Origin: an uncultured Hungatella sp.
GTDB lineage: Bacteria > Bacillota > Clostridia > Lachnospirales > Lachnospiraceae
NCBI GenBank assembly: GCA_959018155.1
Contig: CAUEKH010000107.1
Span: 1 to 7,906 of the forward strand
Direction: 5' to 3'
DNA length: 7,906 nucleotides
Shown: in pieces, positions 1-6,729 of the stretch
Layout: each line of letters begins with the position of its first letter
Position numbering within the stretch: the first letter of the stretch is position 1
Translations under genes and position numbers: made by a program
Notes under the pieces: generated by a model
Databases searched by the model: none
Told to the model about the DNA's origin: nothing
What the model saw: the letters and a program-made list of their open reading frames with translations, nothing else

Positions 1-1129
1 TTTCCGTGTCAGTTACCCAGACAGACAGCACCACATGATTGACCAGAAATACAGAAAGCGCCATCACGCAGATAACCGAGACAACCGAAATCCAGTACCT
101 CTTCTTCGAACCGAATTTTGCCGCCGGAATGAGGAGGCAGATCCCGGTCAGAGGAAGATAGACGATCTTGCATGGCTCCAGCAGCACGAGAATCACCGCC
201 AGCACCACCACATCCTTTATTTCCACCTGCTCCTTTTCATAGGCCAGATGGAAACACCAGCCGATAAATGCCATGGATAATCCAATCAGAACCGCGTCAT
301 ACGAGAGTGACGCCGCCAGATGGAGTGTCATGGGGAGTAAGGACACCGCCATGATCATTTCCTTCTTAAAAGGCATGACACGCGCCGCAAAATACGCCAG
401 CGCCGCAAAGGTCAGCAGATTAAAGAGACGCCCCATTAAAATCAGCGGAATATATCCGAGATGAAGCACGCGGGCCACCGTGATTCCCACTGCCTGCGGG
501 AAATAGACAACCGGCGTCGTTCTCATGGGCGCCTCATAGCGGACCGTCACTCCCTGGCTGTGATCCATGGTAAAAAAATTCTCAAGAACCCGCTGGTAGG
601 AGTCGCGGTTCACTTTGGGATAGGGGCCTTTCTGCCCATCCTCCTCCCGCACCAGGACTCTTCCTCCGTGCTCTAAGCACTCCTTCTCCCACTCTGTCGC
701 CGTCTTGGCAAACTCCTCGTCCGCCATGGACTGTTTCCCCATCATGGCGCTGGAAAGCTGATAGGCGCTGACGAAATGAAGTGGTTCGTCGGGCGCGCTG
801 AATGGCGGCAGAACCACCATATAGAGTAACCCCAGAGCCACCACCGTGGCCGGGAAGAGAAACTTTGGCACGCGTTTGCAAAACCAGAGAATGCCAGCCA
901 GAGCCGCCAGCCCAATCATGCCAATCCGCATGACCCAGATGTAAAACAGCCGCACCGACTCATATTCCGGCGAGGGAATCATTTCAATGACTCGCTGGTA
1001 CGGTTTGACAAATACAAGAAAAAGGAACAGAAGGGTTACGGCCGCCAGCCACAGTCCCCTTTTATTCCCGTTCCCGGTCCTGCTTCGAATTCTGTTCCAT
1101 GTTCCACTCAGGATTCTGTTCCATTCCAT
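1..1129 (-). CDS. DUF2142 family polytopic membrane protein, probable GT-C-like glycosyltransferase (3' end outside window)
   Basis: This gene is open from an ATG at 1129 to the left edge; 376 codons are visible and the C-terminus is missing. The protein is strongly hydrophobic, with membrane segments near residues 27-41, 63-84, 91-109, 213-232, 235-250, 257-292, 305-335 and 346-372. The recognisable DUF2142 signature is the acidic motif SAPDEPLHF at 111-119, right after a membrane segment, followed by an AY at 122-123. A long hydrophilic loop (about 125-205) leads to an RTTPVVYFPQAVG stretch (203-215), as in this family. An acidic first loop in a polytopic protein is the layout of GT-C enzymes that use polyprenyl-phosphate sugars outside the membrane; catalytic activity is inferred. 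The start is supported by AAGGAGG at 1139-1145, nine bases upstream, inside the DUF2304 gene, giving a 68-base overlap. The next in-frame ATG (codon 50) would remove the first membrane segment. Family assignment is fairly sure; substrate is unknown. Confidence 0.85.
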   Translation of the reverse strand, partial: MEWNRILSGTWNRIRSRTGNGNKRGLWLAAVTLLFLFLVFVKPYQRVIEMIPSPEYESVRLFYIWVMRIGMIGLAALAGILWFCKRVPKFLFPATVVALGLLYMVVLPPFSAPDEPLHFVSAYQLSSAMMGKQSMADEEFAKTATEWEKECLEHGGRVLVREEDGQKGPYPKVNRDSYQRVLENFFTMDHSQGVTVRYEAPMRTTPVVYFPQAVGITVARVLHLGYIPLILMGRLFNLLTFAALAYFAARVMPFKKEMIMAVSLLPMTLHLAASLSYDAVLIGLSMAFIGWCFHLAYEKEQVEIKDVVVLAVILVLLEPCKIVYLPLTGICLLIPAAKFGSKKRYWISVVSVICVMALSVFLVNHVVLSVWVTDTE

Positions 1130-1484
1130 GTCCGCTCTCCTCCTTCTGTTCCAGCTTCTCCTCCCGATCCAGAGCCACAGTCTGGATTAAAGAAGTCACC
1201 TTGCTTTCCAGCTGCGATATCTTTAACGACAGGGAAAATACCTTCATAAGAAGAATAAAGATGACAAACATGAAGATAAAGTTGGATGTGGAATACGTCC
1301 CGACAAAATTCGAAAGAATATCCGCCACCCTGGGGAATACGCTGAACACCACAAGAAGTAAGGCAAACATCACCCAGAAAATGGAGTCCTCGATTTTCAC
1401 CTTCGACTGCCTTATTTTTCTCAGCACGAAAAAAGCCAGCAGGATGGAAACTACAATCAGTACAACTCGAAGTATGACAGTCAT
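1062..1484 (-). CDS. DUF2304 family small membrane protein
   Basis: This 140-residue protein has three hydrophobic segments at about 3-20, 36-50 and 68-83. A heptad-like charged stretch follows (about 84-115, with SQLESKV at 89-95), then a hydrophilic Glu/Gln/Asn-rich tail. This matches the DUF2304 pattern: two or three short helices, a Pro in the loop after the second helix (FPRVAD, 50-55), an Asn before the third, and a coiled-coil end. DUF2304 genes commonly sit directly after a DPM1-like family 2 glycosyltransferase, as here, with a 24-base gap. A role as membrane partner or lipid-linked sugar flipping aid, like GtrA, is inferred from this company and is not demonstrated. The start has a GGGAG site just upstream (GAAGGGAGAG, then six bases, then ATG). 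The tail (about 113-140) is longer than the core needs; it contains a small repeat and overlaps the next gene. Confidence 0.87.
   Translation of the reverse strand: MTVILRVVLIVVSILLAFFVLRKIRQSKVKIEDSIFWVMFALLLVVFSVFPRVADILSNFVGTYSTSNFIFMFVIFILLMKVFSLSLKISQLESKVTSLIQTVALDREEKLEQKEESGHGMEQNPEWNMEQNSKQDRERE
1089..1136. repeat. 24-base imperfect tandem repeat in the DUF2304/DUF2142 overlap
   Basis: The 12-mer ATTCTGTTCCAT (plus strand) occurs at 1089-1100 and again at 1113-1124, a period of 24 bases; the second halves of the units have diverged. Its core TTCTGTTCCA occurs a third time at 1144-1153, 30 bases further on. The repeat keeps both reading frames open. In DUF2304 it gives MEQN twice (residues 121-124 and 129-132), and in DUF2142 it gives WNRI twice (residues 3-6 and 11-14). 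Confidence 0.7.
1139..1145 (-). promoter_or_regulatory. Ribosome binding site fixing the DUF2142 start
   Basis: The minus strand reads AAGGAGG nine bases before the ATG at 1129. It lies inside DUF2304 codons for Gln-Lys-Glu-Glu. This near-perfect site is the main reason to accept a start that overlaps the upstream gene by 68 bases, and it suggests DUF2142 can be initiated independently while DUF2304 is still being translated. Confidence 0.75.
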
Positions 1485-1508
1485 ATCACACTCTCCCTTC
1501 TTTTATCC

Positions 1509-2198
1509 TCAGTCACGCCGCCGGAAATTCTGCACCAGCAGAATCGAAAACATCATTTTCCCCATATACCGCGCCGCATTGAAAGGGTTCAAATAACTCT
1601 CTCCAAGAATCCGCTCATCCATCACCACCTGGACCTCGGCAACCTTTGCCCCCTGCTTAATCAAGTAGGAAACCGTATCCGGCTCCGGGCCGTAATTGAG
1701 CCCCTCGGCAAATTCACGTATCATTTTCTTGTTAAACATGCGCATCCCTGAGGTCGGATCCATAATCGTCACCCCGGTCATCAGGCGAATCGTCGCCGAC
1801 AGAAGCCGGCTGCCAAACATCCGCAAGGTGTTGGGCCTTTTCTCCGTCACAAACCGCGAGCCAATCACAATATCATATCCCCGCTCCATCATTTCCTTCA
1901 TGGCGTCGATATACTCCGGCCTGTGCTGGCCGTCCCCGTCAAACTGGAGGGCGTAGCTGTACCCTTTCCGATACGCATACTTAAGACCCGTCTGAAACGC
2001 TCCGGCAAGGCCCAAGTTGACCGGCAGATCGATCAGCTTAAATCCCTGCCTGCGGCAAATCTCCGCCGTATTATCCGTGGATCCGTCATTGACCACCACG
2101 TAATCGTACATGGGATACTGCTCCGTCAGTCCTTTAACCACCCGCTCAATATTCAGTGCTTCATTGTACGCGGGTATGATAACCAGCACCTCTTGCAT
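1509..2198 (-). CDS. Family 2 glycosyltransferase, DPM1/GtrB-like polyprenyl-phosphate sugar synthase
   Basis: This 229-residue GT-A fold enzyme probably moves a sugar from a nucleotide onto polyprenyl phosphate at the inner membrane face. Visible motifs are IIPAYNE (7-13, nucleotide-binding start of GT2), NDGSTD (37-42), the DGDGQH metal-binding motif (87-92), IGSRF (112-116) and MDPTSGMRMF (146-155); the last two are typical of the DPM1/polyprenyl mannosyl- or glucosyltransferase branch. There are no C-terminal membrane helices, unlike GtrB, so it is the short soluble DPM1-like form. The frame is open further upstream to 2399, but that extension runs through the flippase gene in another frame and lacks family features. 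The ATG at 2198 is preceded by GGGAGG nine bases away and directly precedes the conserved first strand. The start is two bases after the flippase stop. With the following DUF2304 and DUF2142 genes it forms a probable Gtr-like set. The sugar cannot be read from sequence. Confidence 0.92.
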   Translation of the reverse strand: MQEVLVIIPAYNEALNIERVVKGLTEQYPMYDYVVVNDGSTDNTAEICRRQGFKLIDLPVNLGLAGAFQTGLKYAYRKGYSYALQFDGDGQHRPEYIDAMKEMMERGYDIVIGSRFVTEKRPNTLRMFGSRLLSATIRLMTGVTIMDPTSGMRMFNKKMIREFAEGLNYGPEPDTVSYLIKQGAKVAEVQVVMDERILGESYLNPFNAARYMGKMMFSILLVQNFRRRD

Positions 2199-2207
2199 GG
2201 TTAATTT

Positions 2208-2213
2208 CCTCCC
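2208..2213 (-). promoter_or_regulatory. Ribosome binding site of the DPM1-like glycosyltransferase, inside the flippase end
   Basis: The minus strand reads GGGAGG nine bases before the ATG at 2198. The site is embedded in the last codons of the flippase gene (Gln-Gly-Gly-Asn-stop), and only two bases separate that stop from the ATG. This is a translational-coupling arrangement. It selects 2198 over the upstream in-frame ATG at 2399. Confidence 0.7.
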
Positions 2214-3403
2214 TGTCGTCTCTTTTCTCTGATAAATACGTATAATGCCTGTCCCATAAAGCACATCATAAGAATCATCATCTCCAGCATATAGGAGAAG
2301 GCGCCCCCGTTGATTCCCCCTGCCTTTACCAACAGAGAGGAAAGGGCGAAGGACAGTAAGCATACCGGCACATATCCGAAGAAAATCCTGCGCTGGCATT
2401 TCATGATGACCAGCACATAGTAAAACAGATTCATCACCGCGAAGAAGCCACCGCCCAGAATGATAAACATAAGCCCCGCCTTATACGGTTTCAAATCCAC
2501 ATTTGAGATGGCCCCGAGGACCGGAACCCCGAGAACCCAGGCGCCGCCTAAGGCAACGACTGTCAGAAATCCGATGATCGCCATCATTTTCTTCAAATCA
2601 GAAGTAAATTCCTGAAATTTGCGACCCTCCCACTGGTACGACATCTTTGTGAGAAATGGCCGTATCACGAAATTGGCCGCCAGATTAATAACAGAAGTCG
2701 GCATAAATATGGCAACGAAGACTGCCGTATCCGTGGAGGTCATCTGCGCGTCCACCGCGTACTTGGCCATGGCAAAAATCAGGCCATCCAAAAATACGGA
2801 AAGGAACAGTAAAAAGGAGTCGCGGATCAACCCTGCCGCTTTCCCTTCTCTCCGCCCGTTTTTCACTCCCGGAACGCCCTTCATGGTATTCCAGTCGAAC
2901 AGAAGAATTCCCATTCCCTGAGAAATCACCGCAACCACACAGGAAAATACCAGTTCCCTCGTAACAGCCAGCGCTGCCAGGAAACAGGCCACCGACAGGA
3001 GCGTCCGGTACGCCATGGCTTTCCCCGTCAGATAGAGCCGTCCCTCCCGCTGGAATTCCGACTCGTAGACATCCGCAAAGCCGTCGAGCACCTTATATAT
3101 TACCATGAGAAAGACGACCAGCATCTTCTCCCTGCTGTAACCGTTCGGTACGCCGTACGTATTGATCAGGATATATCCGATTCCAAATACGATGGCAGCC
3201 AGGCACGTATACAGCCTGACCCGGCGGTACTCCCCAAAGGTATAGTCGTGATTCACATCCGTGCTCTGCAGCGGCCTCATCCCAAAATACGCCACCAGAA
3301 ACATCTGCTGACCAAATGTACTGAAAGCGAACCCGAAGATTCCGCCGTGAACCGTTCCAACTAAATGATTGACAACCGCAGTCAGAATCATACTGGAACC
3401 GGC

Positions 3404-3406
3404 CTA
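3404..3406 (-). other. In-frame TAG (amber) codon inside the flippase gene
   Basis: The minus strand reads ATT-TAG-GCC at codons 33-35 of the flippase. Both sides are in one frame with no indel, so a single base substitution (for example from CAG or a Tyr codon) is enough to explain it. TAG is used as the ordinary final stop of two neighbours (3525-3527 and 7683-7685), which argues against genetic-code reassignment. Confidence 0.85.
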
Positions 3407-3524
3407 AATCAGGCTTCCAATCATATTCCAGGCGATATTATCCCGATTCACCGCCTCCGTACCCGGCACATGCCGTCCCAGCATTCTCTGTCTAAGCCAC
3501 TTCATATATCAGATCCTCTTATCC

Positions 3525-4502
3525 CTATTTCAAAAGCAGTCTCTGAGCCCCCCGGTAAATCCCGGGAGCCCGTTTCTCAAACTGAATGAAAAACCGTGTT
3601 CTCAGCCCCAGTTCCCTGTAATACCTCTTATATTCCGGCTTCAGAATCTCATCAAACCGCCTCAGATTCACCATGGTCTGATAATACGTCCTCTCCGCCG
3701 CACTCCTCGCCGCCTCTGTAAAGCGTCCCCCCGTAGCCCGGTCGAACTCCTCATAAACGAGTTTCATCCGTTCCCAGTAAACCCGCTGTTTTCCCTCGTA
3801 GTCCCCGTTCTTTCCCTCGCTGGTCCAGGATCCGGCCACTCCCACCCGGTAGGCGCTCATCACCTCGTCCATGTAGTACCCATAGCCCTTCGCCGCCGCC
3901 ATCAGCTGTAAAGGCGTGTCTCCAACGGGGCAGTCCACATAGTAATCGGGAAGTTCTCTCACCAGGCTGGAAGGAAAGGCCATGGAGGACATGGCATAGC
4001 CGGAAGGCTTATCCACAATCTCCTCCGGCGAAATTACCCGGCTTTTGCGGTAGGGCCTCATCTGGCTCTCTGTAACCGCCTTTCCGACCAGGTCGATTTT
4101 CGTGCTGTGTATACAAAGCGTGCAGTCGGGATGAGCCTCAAAATAATCCACCTGCTTCTGCAGCTTATCCGGCGACACAAAGTAATCATCCCCGTCACAC
4201 ATGAAAATATATTTGCCCCTGGCTCTGGGGAAATTAAATGCCCCGCTGATATTGTCGATCCCCTGAGAATACTGGTTCTCTTTCTGAATCAGTGGTCTGA
4301 CTTTGCCCGGGTATTTTCTCTCATACTCCCGCAAAATATCGCTGGTTCCATCGGTGGAAGCATCGTCATGAACCAGTATTTCATATTCAAAATCCGTCTT
4401 CTGCATCAGGAAGCTGTCGAGAGCCTGCCTGATATAAGGGGCATGGTTATAGGTAACGCAGCTGATGCTGGCCATAATCCCGGTATTCGACTGTTCACCC
4501 AT
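3525..4502 (-). CDS. Family 2 glycosyltransferase
   Basis: From the chosen ATG the protein has 325 residues. The GT-A core shows SISCVTYNHAPYI (12-24), the DDAS nucleotide/metal site (46-49, in LVHDDASTDGT) and the CDGDDY metal-binding motif (102-107). The C-terminal half is variable and helical, ending with a basic stretch (RFFIQFEKRAPGIYRGAQR), probably membrane-associated. It should add one sugar to the lipid-linked repeat unit in the cytoplasm; donor and acceptor are not deducible. The frame is open upstream to an ATG at 4613, but that part overlaps the ATP-grasp gene and has no GT2 features. The ATG at 4502 has GGAGG five bases upstream (4508-4512) and overlaps the upstream stop by eight bases (ATGGGTGA), a classic coupled start. 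An ATG at 4514 is a weaker option. It ends in TAG, 19 bases before the flippase start. Confidence 0.9.
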   Translation of the reverse strand: MGEQSNTGIMASISCVTYNHAPYIRQALDSFLMQKTDFEYEILVHDDASTDGTSDILREYERKYPGKVRPLIQKENQYSQGIDNISGAFNFPRARGKYIFMCDGDDYFVSPDKLQKQVDYFEAHPDCTLCIHSTKIDLVGKAVTESQMRPYRKSRVISPEEIVDKPSGYAMSSMAFPSSLVRELPDYYVDCPVGDTPLQLMAAAKGYGYYMDEVMSAYRVGVAGSWTSEGKNGDYEGKQRVYWERMKLVYEEFDRATGGRFTEAARSAAERTYYQTMVNLRRFDEILKPEYKRYYRELGLRTRFFIQFEKRAPGIYRGAQRLLLK

Positions 4503-5550
4503 GATTTCCTCCATTCTCCCCCTTCGCTCCGGCGCCTGACGGAACGGTTCCGCCATCTTCTGCCGCGCCTTCTTCACAAACCCTGGTAATATATTCCTCA
4601 TATTTCCTGGCAATATACATACCGGTAATCTGATCGGAATCTTCTATCTTCTCCCCCAAAAAGCAGTTCAAATGGTTGGTCACACAGTCATACCCCGCCA
4701 TGCAGGAAAATTCCACTCCCCCGGAAAATCGCGGGTTGCATTCCAGAATATGATATCTTCCATCCGCTCCCTCGATAAATTCAAAATTGACACAGCCGTT
4801 AATCTGAAGGGCTTTCGCCACCTCCCGGCACTCTGCCTCCAGAGTCTCATTGCGGAACACCCGAACAGAAGTCCCGGCCCCGTTCTTCGTCCTTAAAAGT
4901 TCTCTCCTGCAGATCACAACCGTCTCGCCGGAATCCGCCTGCCTCACCACATCCGCCGTAACGATACTGCCCTCCAAAAAGGGCTGTACCAGGAAATTCT
5001 CAGATCCGCTTCTGGCCTTCAGCGCCTTCAGTTCCTCTTCTGAACCGACGATGGAAAGTCCCTCGCTGCTTCTCCCGTTGAACGGCTTCACCACCACCGG
5101 ATAGATCAGCCCGTCTTCCTCCGCCTCGTCAAGTCTCATGGTAGGGATCGTATTTCCAATATTTCTCTGTTCCAAAAACCGGGCGAACGCGTTTTTATCC
5201 CTGCATAAGGCTATGGTTTCCGCTGAAGGCAGGCATAAAATGACATTTTCCCGCGCAAATTCGTCTCTGAAGCCATTTACCACATCCACCTCGGCATCCG
5301 TAAGCACCATAAGCGCCCCGGCCCCTTCTCTCCTGCAGATGGTCAGAATCGCATCAACGTAAGCCTTACCCTCTCTGGCATACGGGACTTTGTAAAACTG
5401 ATCCACATTTTCTGAATCCGCAATCCATTCCGCAGGGTAGATATCGCAGCCAACCACCCGTATTCCTTTCCTTTTTAAGGTTTTAATAACAATATCCGCC
5501 GAAAATGACCCGATCGCAGTCACCACAACGGTTTTTATGAGATTCTTCAT
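4495..5550 (-). CDS. ATP-grasp ligase, carbamoyl-phosphate synthase large subunit-like (short form)
   Basis: This 351-residue protein has an N-terminal Rossmann-like pre-ATP-grasp domain (VVVTAIGSFSADIVIKTL at 8-25, VVGCDIYP at 32-39) and an ATP-grasp domain from about 115. Visible ATP-grasp features are the DKNAF segment (118-122), the nucleotide-binding Lys with Gly-rich loop in VVVKPFNGRSSEGLSIV (152-168), the hinge/adenine-contact strand FLVQPFLEGS (186-195), and the Mg-binding NFEFIEG (255-261) with ILECNPRFSGG (268-278; Glu270, Asn272). It is much shorter than true CarB. Relatives join a carboxylate to an amine through an acyl phosphate. Lying 16 bases after a sugar transaminase gene and among glycosyltransferases, it may acylate the amino sugar with an amino acid; this is inference. 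The C-terminal ~23 residues are Gly/Glu-rich and low complexity. The start has AAGGAG nine bases upstream. Family is certain; substrate is not. Confidence 0.9.
   Translation of the reverse strand: MKNLIKTVVVTAIGSFSADIVIKTLKRKGIRVVGCDIYPAEWIADSENVDQFYKVPYAREGKAYVDAILTICRREGAGALMVLTDAEVDVVNGFRDEFARENVILCLPSAETIALCRDKNAFARFLEQRNIGNTIPTMRLDEAEEDGLIYPVVVKPFNGRSSEGLSIVGSEEELKALKARSGSENFLVQPFLEGSIVTADVVRQADSGETVVICRRELLRTKNGAGTSVRVFRNETLEAECREVAKALQINGCVNFEFIEGADGRYHILECNPRFSGGVEFSCMAGYDCVTNHLNCFLGEKIEDSDQITGMYIARKYEEYITRVCEEGAAEDGGTVPSGAGAKGENGGNHG
4508..4512 (-). promoter_or_regulatory. Ribosome binding site choosing the glycosyltransferase start at 4502
   Basis: The minus strand reads GGAGG five bases before the ATG at 4502, within the last codons of the ATP-grasp gene. 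The alternative ATG at 4514 has only a G-run (4518-4522) three bases away, too close to serve well. The 4613 ATG lies 118 bases inside the upstream gene. Confidence 0.6.
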
Positions 5551-5566
5551 TTCATTTTACTCCTTC

Positions 5567-6697
5567 TCAGGCAAGGCCGTTCCCGCCTCCTGCCACACTT
5601 AAAATCAGGTCGCAGATCCGGTCCACATCGTCTATGGTCAGTTCCCCGTAGAGTGGAAGGGTCAAAACATTTTCCGCCGCTCTCCTGGCAACCGGAACTT
5701 CAATATCAGAAAACTGTTCCCGGTAGCAGTCGAAATCGGGAATCAGAGGATAGAAATACTTTCTGGCAAAAATATGATGCTCTGCCAGATAGTCGTAAAC
5801 CTGATTTCTGGTTAAGGAAAACCCTTCAAAGGACACGGGGAAATAGGCATAGTTATCCCGCACTCCCGGCCGCTTTTTCGTCAGCCGGATGCCCGGAACT
5901 CCCGACAGACGATTTCTGTACTCTTCCACCGCGGCTTTCCGTTTTTCTATATTTTCATCGACATGGCGCAGATTACACAGCCCCATAGCAGCCTGAAATT
6001 CATTCATTTTGGCATTTCCGCCGATATACTCCACTGATTCTTTTCCCGTGATGCCGAAATTCTTCAGATAATTCAGAAGGATCTCCAGGGATGGCTCATG
6101 AAACGCCACCGCGCCCCCCTCAATGGTGTTAAAAACCTTTGTGGCATGGAAGCTGAACATGGAAGCGTCTCCGAAGGTCCCGACTCCCCTGCCGTCCAGC
6201 TCCTCGCCAAAGGCGTGGGCAGCGTCATAGATCACCTTTAAGTGATGCTTCTTCGCTATGGCCTCGATCTTTTCCACATCGCAGATATTTCCATAGACGT
6301 GAACCGGAACAATGGCTGTCGTCCGTTCCGTAATCAGAGCCTCGATCTTATCCGCGTCTATGGTGTAGTCCTCCTCTTTGATATCGCAGAACACCGGAGT
6401 TAAATTATTCCGCACAATGGCATGGGTGGTGGACGCAAAGGAAAAGGGAGTTGTAATCACCTCTCCGGTTAAATTCATGGCCTGCAGCGCCATTTCCAGG
6501 GCCATGTGGCCGTTGACGAACAGAATTAAGTTGGGAACCTTTAAATACTCCTTCAGTTTATCGTTCAGCCTCTCATGGAATTCCCCCATATTGGTCATCC
6601 AGGCACTCTCCCAGATAGGCTTAATCTCTTCAATAAACTCTTCATAAGAAGGCATGGACGCCCTGGTTACTAATATTTCCTTTTCTTCTGGCAGCAT
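5567..6697 (-). CDS. DegT/DnrJ/EryC1/StrS-family PLP sugar aminotransferase (VioA-like)
   Basis: This 376-residue protein is full length for the family. It is expected to convert a keto-deoxysugar nucleotide to the amino sugar using PLP, probably with glutamate as amino donor. Visible features: VTRASMPSYEEF at the N-terminus (10-21); NGHMALEMAL (62-71) and TTPFSFASTTHAI (82-94) around the cofactor phosphate; YDAAHAFG (157-164) with Asp158 for the PLP ring nitrogen; FSFHATKVFNTIEGGAV (181-197) with Lys187 as the Schiff-base lysine; and GGNAKMNEFQAAMGL (226-240). The N-terminal motif and the ITTPFSFAST segment resemble the branch that includes VioA (dTDP-4-amino-4,6-dideoxyglucose formation), so a dTDP-4-keto-6-deoxy-sugar substrate is the best guess. 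No dTDP-sugar synthesis genes are in the window. GGAGG lies five bases before the ATG. All key catalytic residues are present. Confidence 0.93.
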   Translation of the reverse strand: MLPEEKEILVTRASMPSYEEFIEEIKPIWESAWMTNMGEFHERLNDKLKEYLKVPNLILFVNGHMALEMALQAMNLTGEVITTPFSFASTTHAIVRNNLTPVFCDIKEEDYTIDADKIEALITERTTAIVPVHVYGNICDVEKIEAIAKKHHLKVIYDAAHAFGEELDGRGVGTFGDASMFSFHATKVFNTIEGGAVAFHEPSLEILLNYLKNFGITGKESVEYIGGNAKMNEFQAAMGLCNLRHVDENIEKRKAAVEEYRNRLSGVPGIRLTKKRPGVRDNYAYFPVSFEGFSLTRNQVYDYLAEHHIFARKYFYPLIPDFDCYREQFSDIEVPVARRAAENVLTLPLYGELTIDDVDRICDLILSVAGGGNGLA

Positions 6698-6729
6698 ATT
6701 CTCCTCCAGTCTTTCCCCTTAAAGGTCTG

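Larger units (their letters stand above)
2201..3505 (-). pseudogene. Wzx-like polysaccharide flippase, interrupted by an in-frame amber codon at position 34
   Basis: The gene would encode a 434-residue MOP-superfamily (RfbX/Wzx-type) transporter that flips polyprenyl-pyrophosphate-linked repeat units outward. Translation from the ATG at 3505 begins MKWLRQRMLGRHVPG and runs through NRDNIAWNMIGSLI. This is a typical N-terminus for these flippases, but it meets TAG at 3404-3406 in the middle of the first membrane segment. The same frame then stays open to the TAA at 2201-2203. The body holds about a dozen hydrophobic segments and GGIFGFAFSTFGQQMF (codons 54-69). The 3505 start has an AGAGGA site eight bases upstream (3514-3519), so the true start has kept its signals. 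The remaining uninterrupted ORF, from the ATG at 3391, is 396 residues; it would lack the N-terminal arm and half of helix 1, and has no good ribosome site of its own. Reinitiation four codons after the stop is possible. A sequencing error would also explain it. Family is confident; functional state is uncertain. Confidence 0.8.

Noticed and set aside
582..881. Minus-strand 99-codon ORF
   Set aside because: It lies fully inside DUF2142 in another frame, has Arg/Gly-rich composition without family features, and is contradicted by the continuous hydrophobic DUF2142 frame with its APDEP motif.
1099..1596. Plus-strand 165-codon ORF
   Set aside because: It is antisense to DUF2304 and the end of the DPM1-like gene. 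Its composition is typical of a shadow frame and it lacks a ribosome site or recognisable domain.
2199..2399. N-terminal extension of the DPM1-like glycosyltransferase to an ATG at 2399
   Set aside because: The extra 67 residues overlap the flippase C-terminus in another frame and lack conserved features. The ATG at 2198 has a strong ribosome site and begins just before the first GT2 strand.
3404..3406. Programmed amber readthrough or a pyrrolysine-type codon
   Set aside because: TAG ends two neighbouring genes normally, no stimulatory structure or recoding signal is evident, and a flippase has no known need for a special residue there. A plain mutation or base error is simpler.
4107..4589. 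Plus-strand 160-codon ORF
   Set aside because: It is antisense to the motif-bearing part of the glycosyltransferase at 3525-4502, with no domain and no suitable start context.
6698..6729. Possible terminator or operator around the CCTTTAAGGG sequence between two genes
   Set aside because: The inverted repeat is only four bases per arm with no T-run, and the gap is mainly occupied by the ribosome site of the transaminase.
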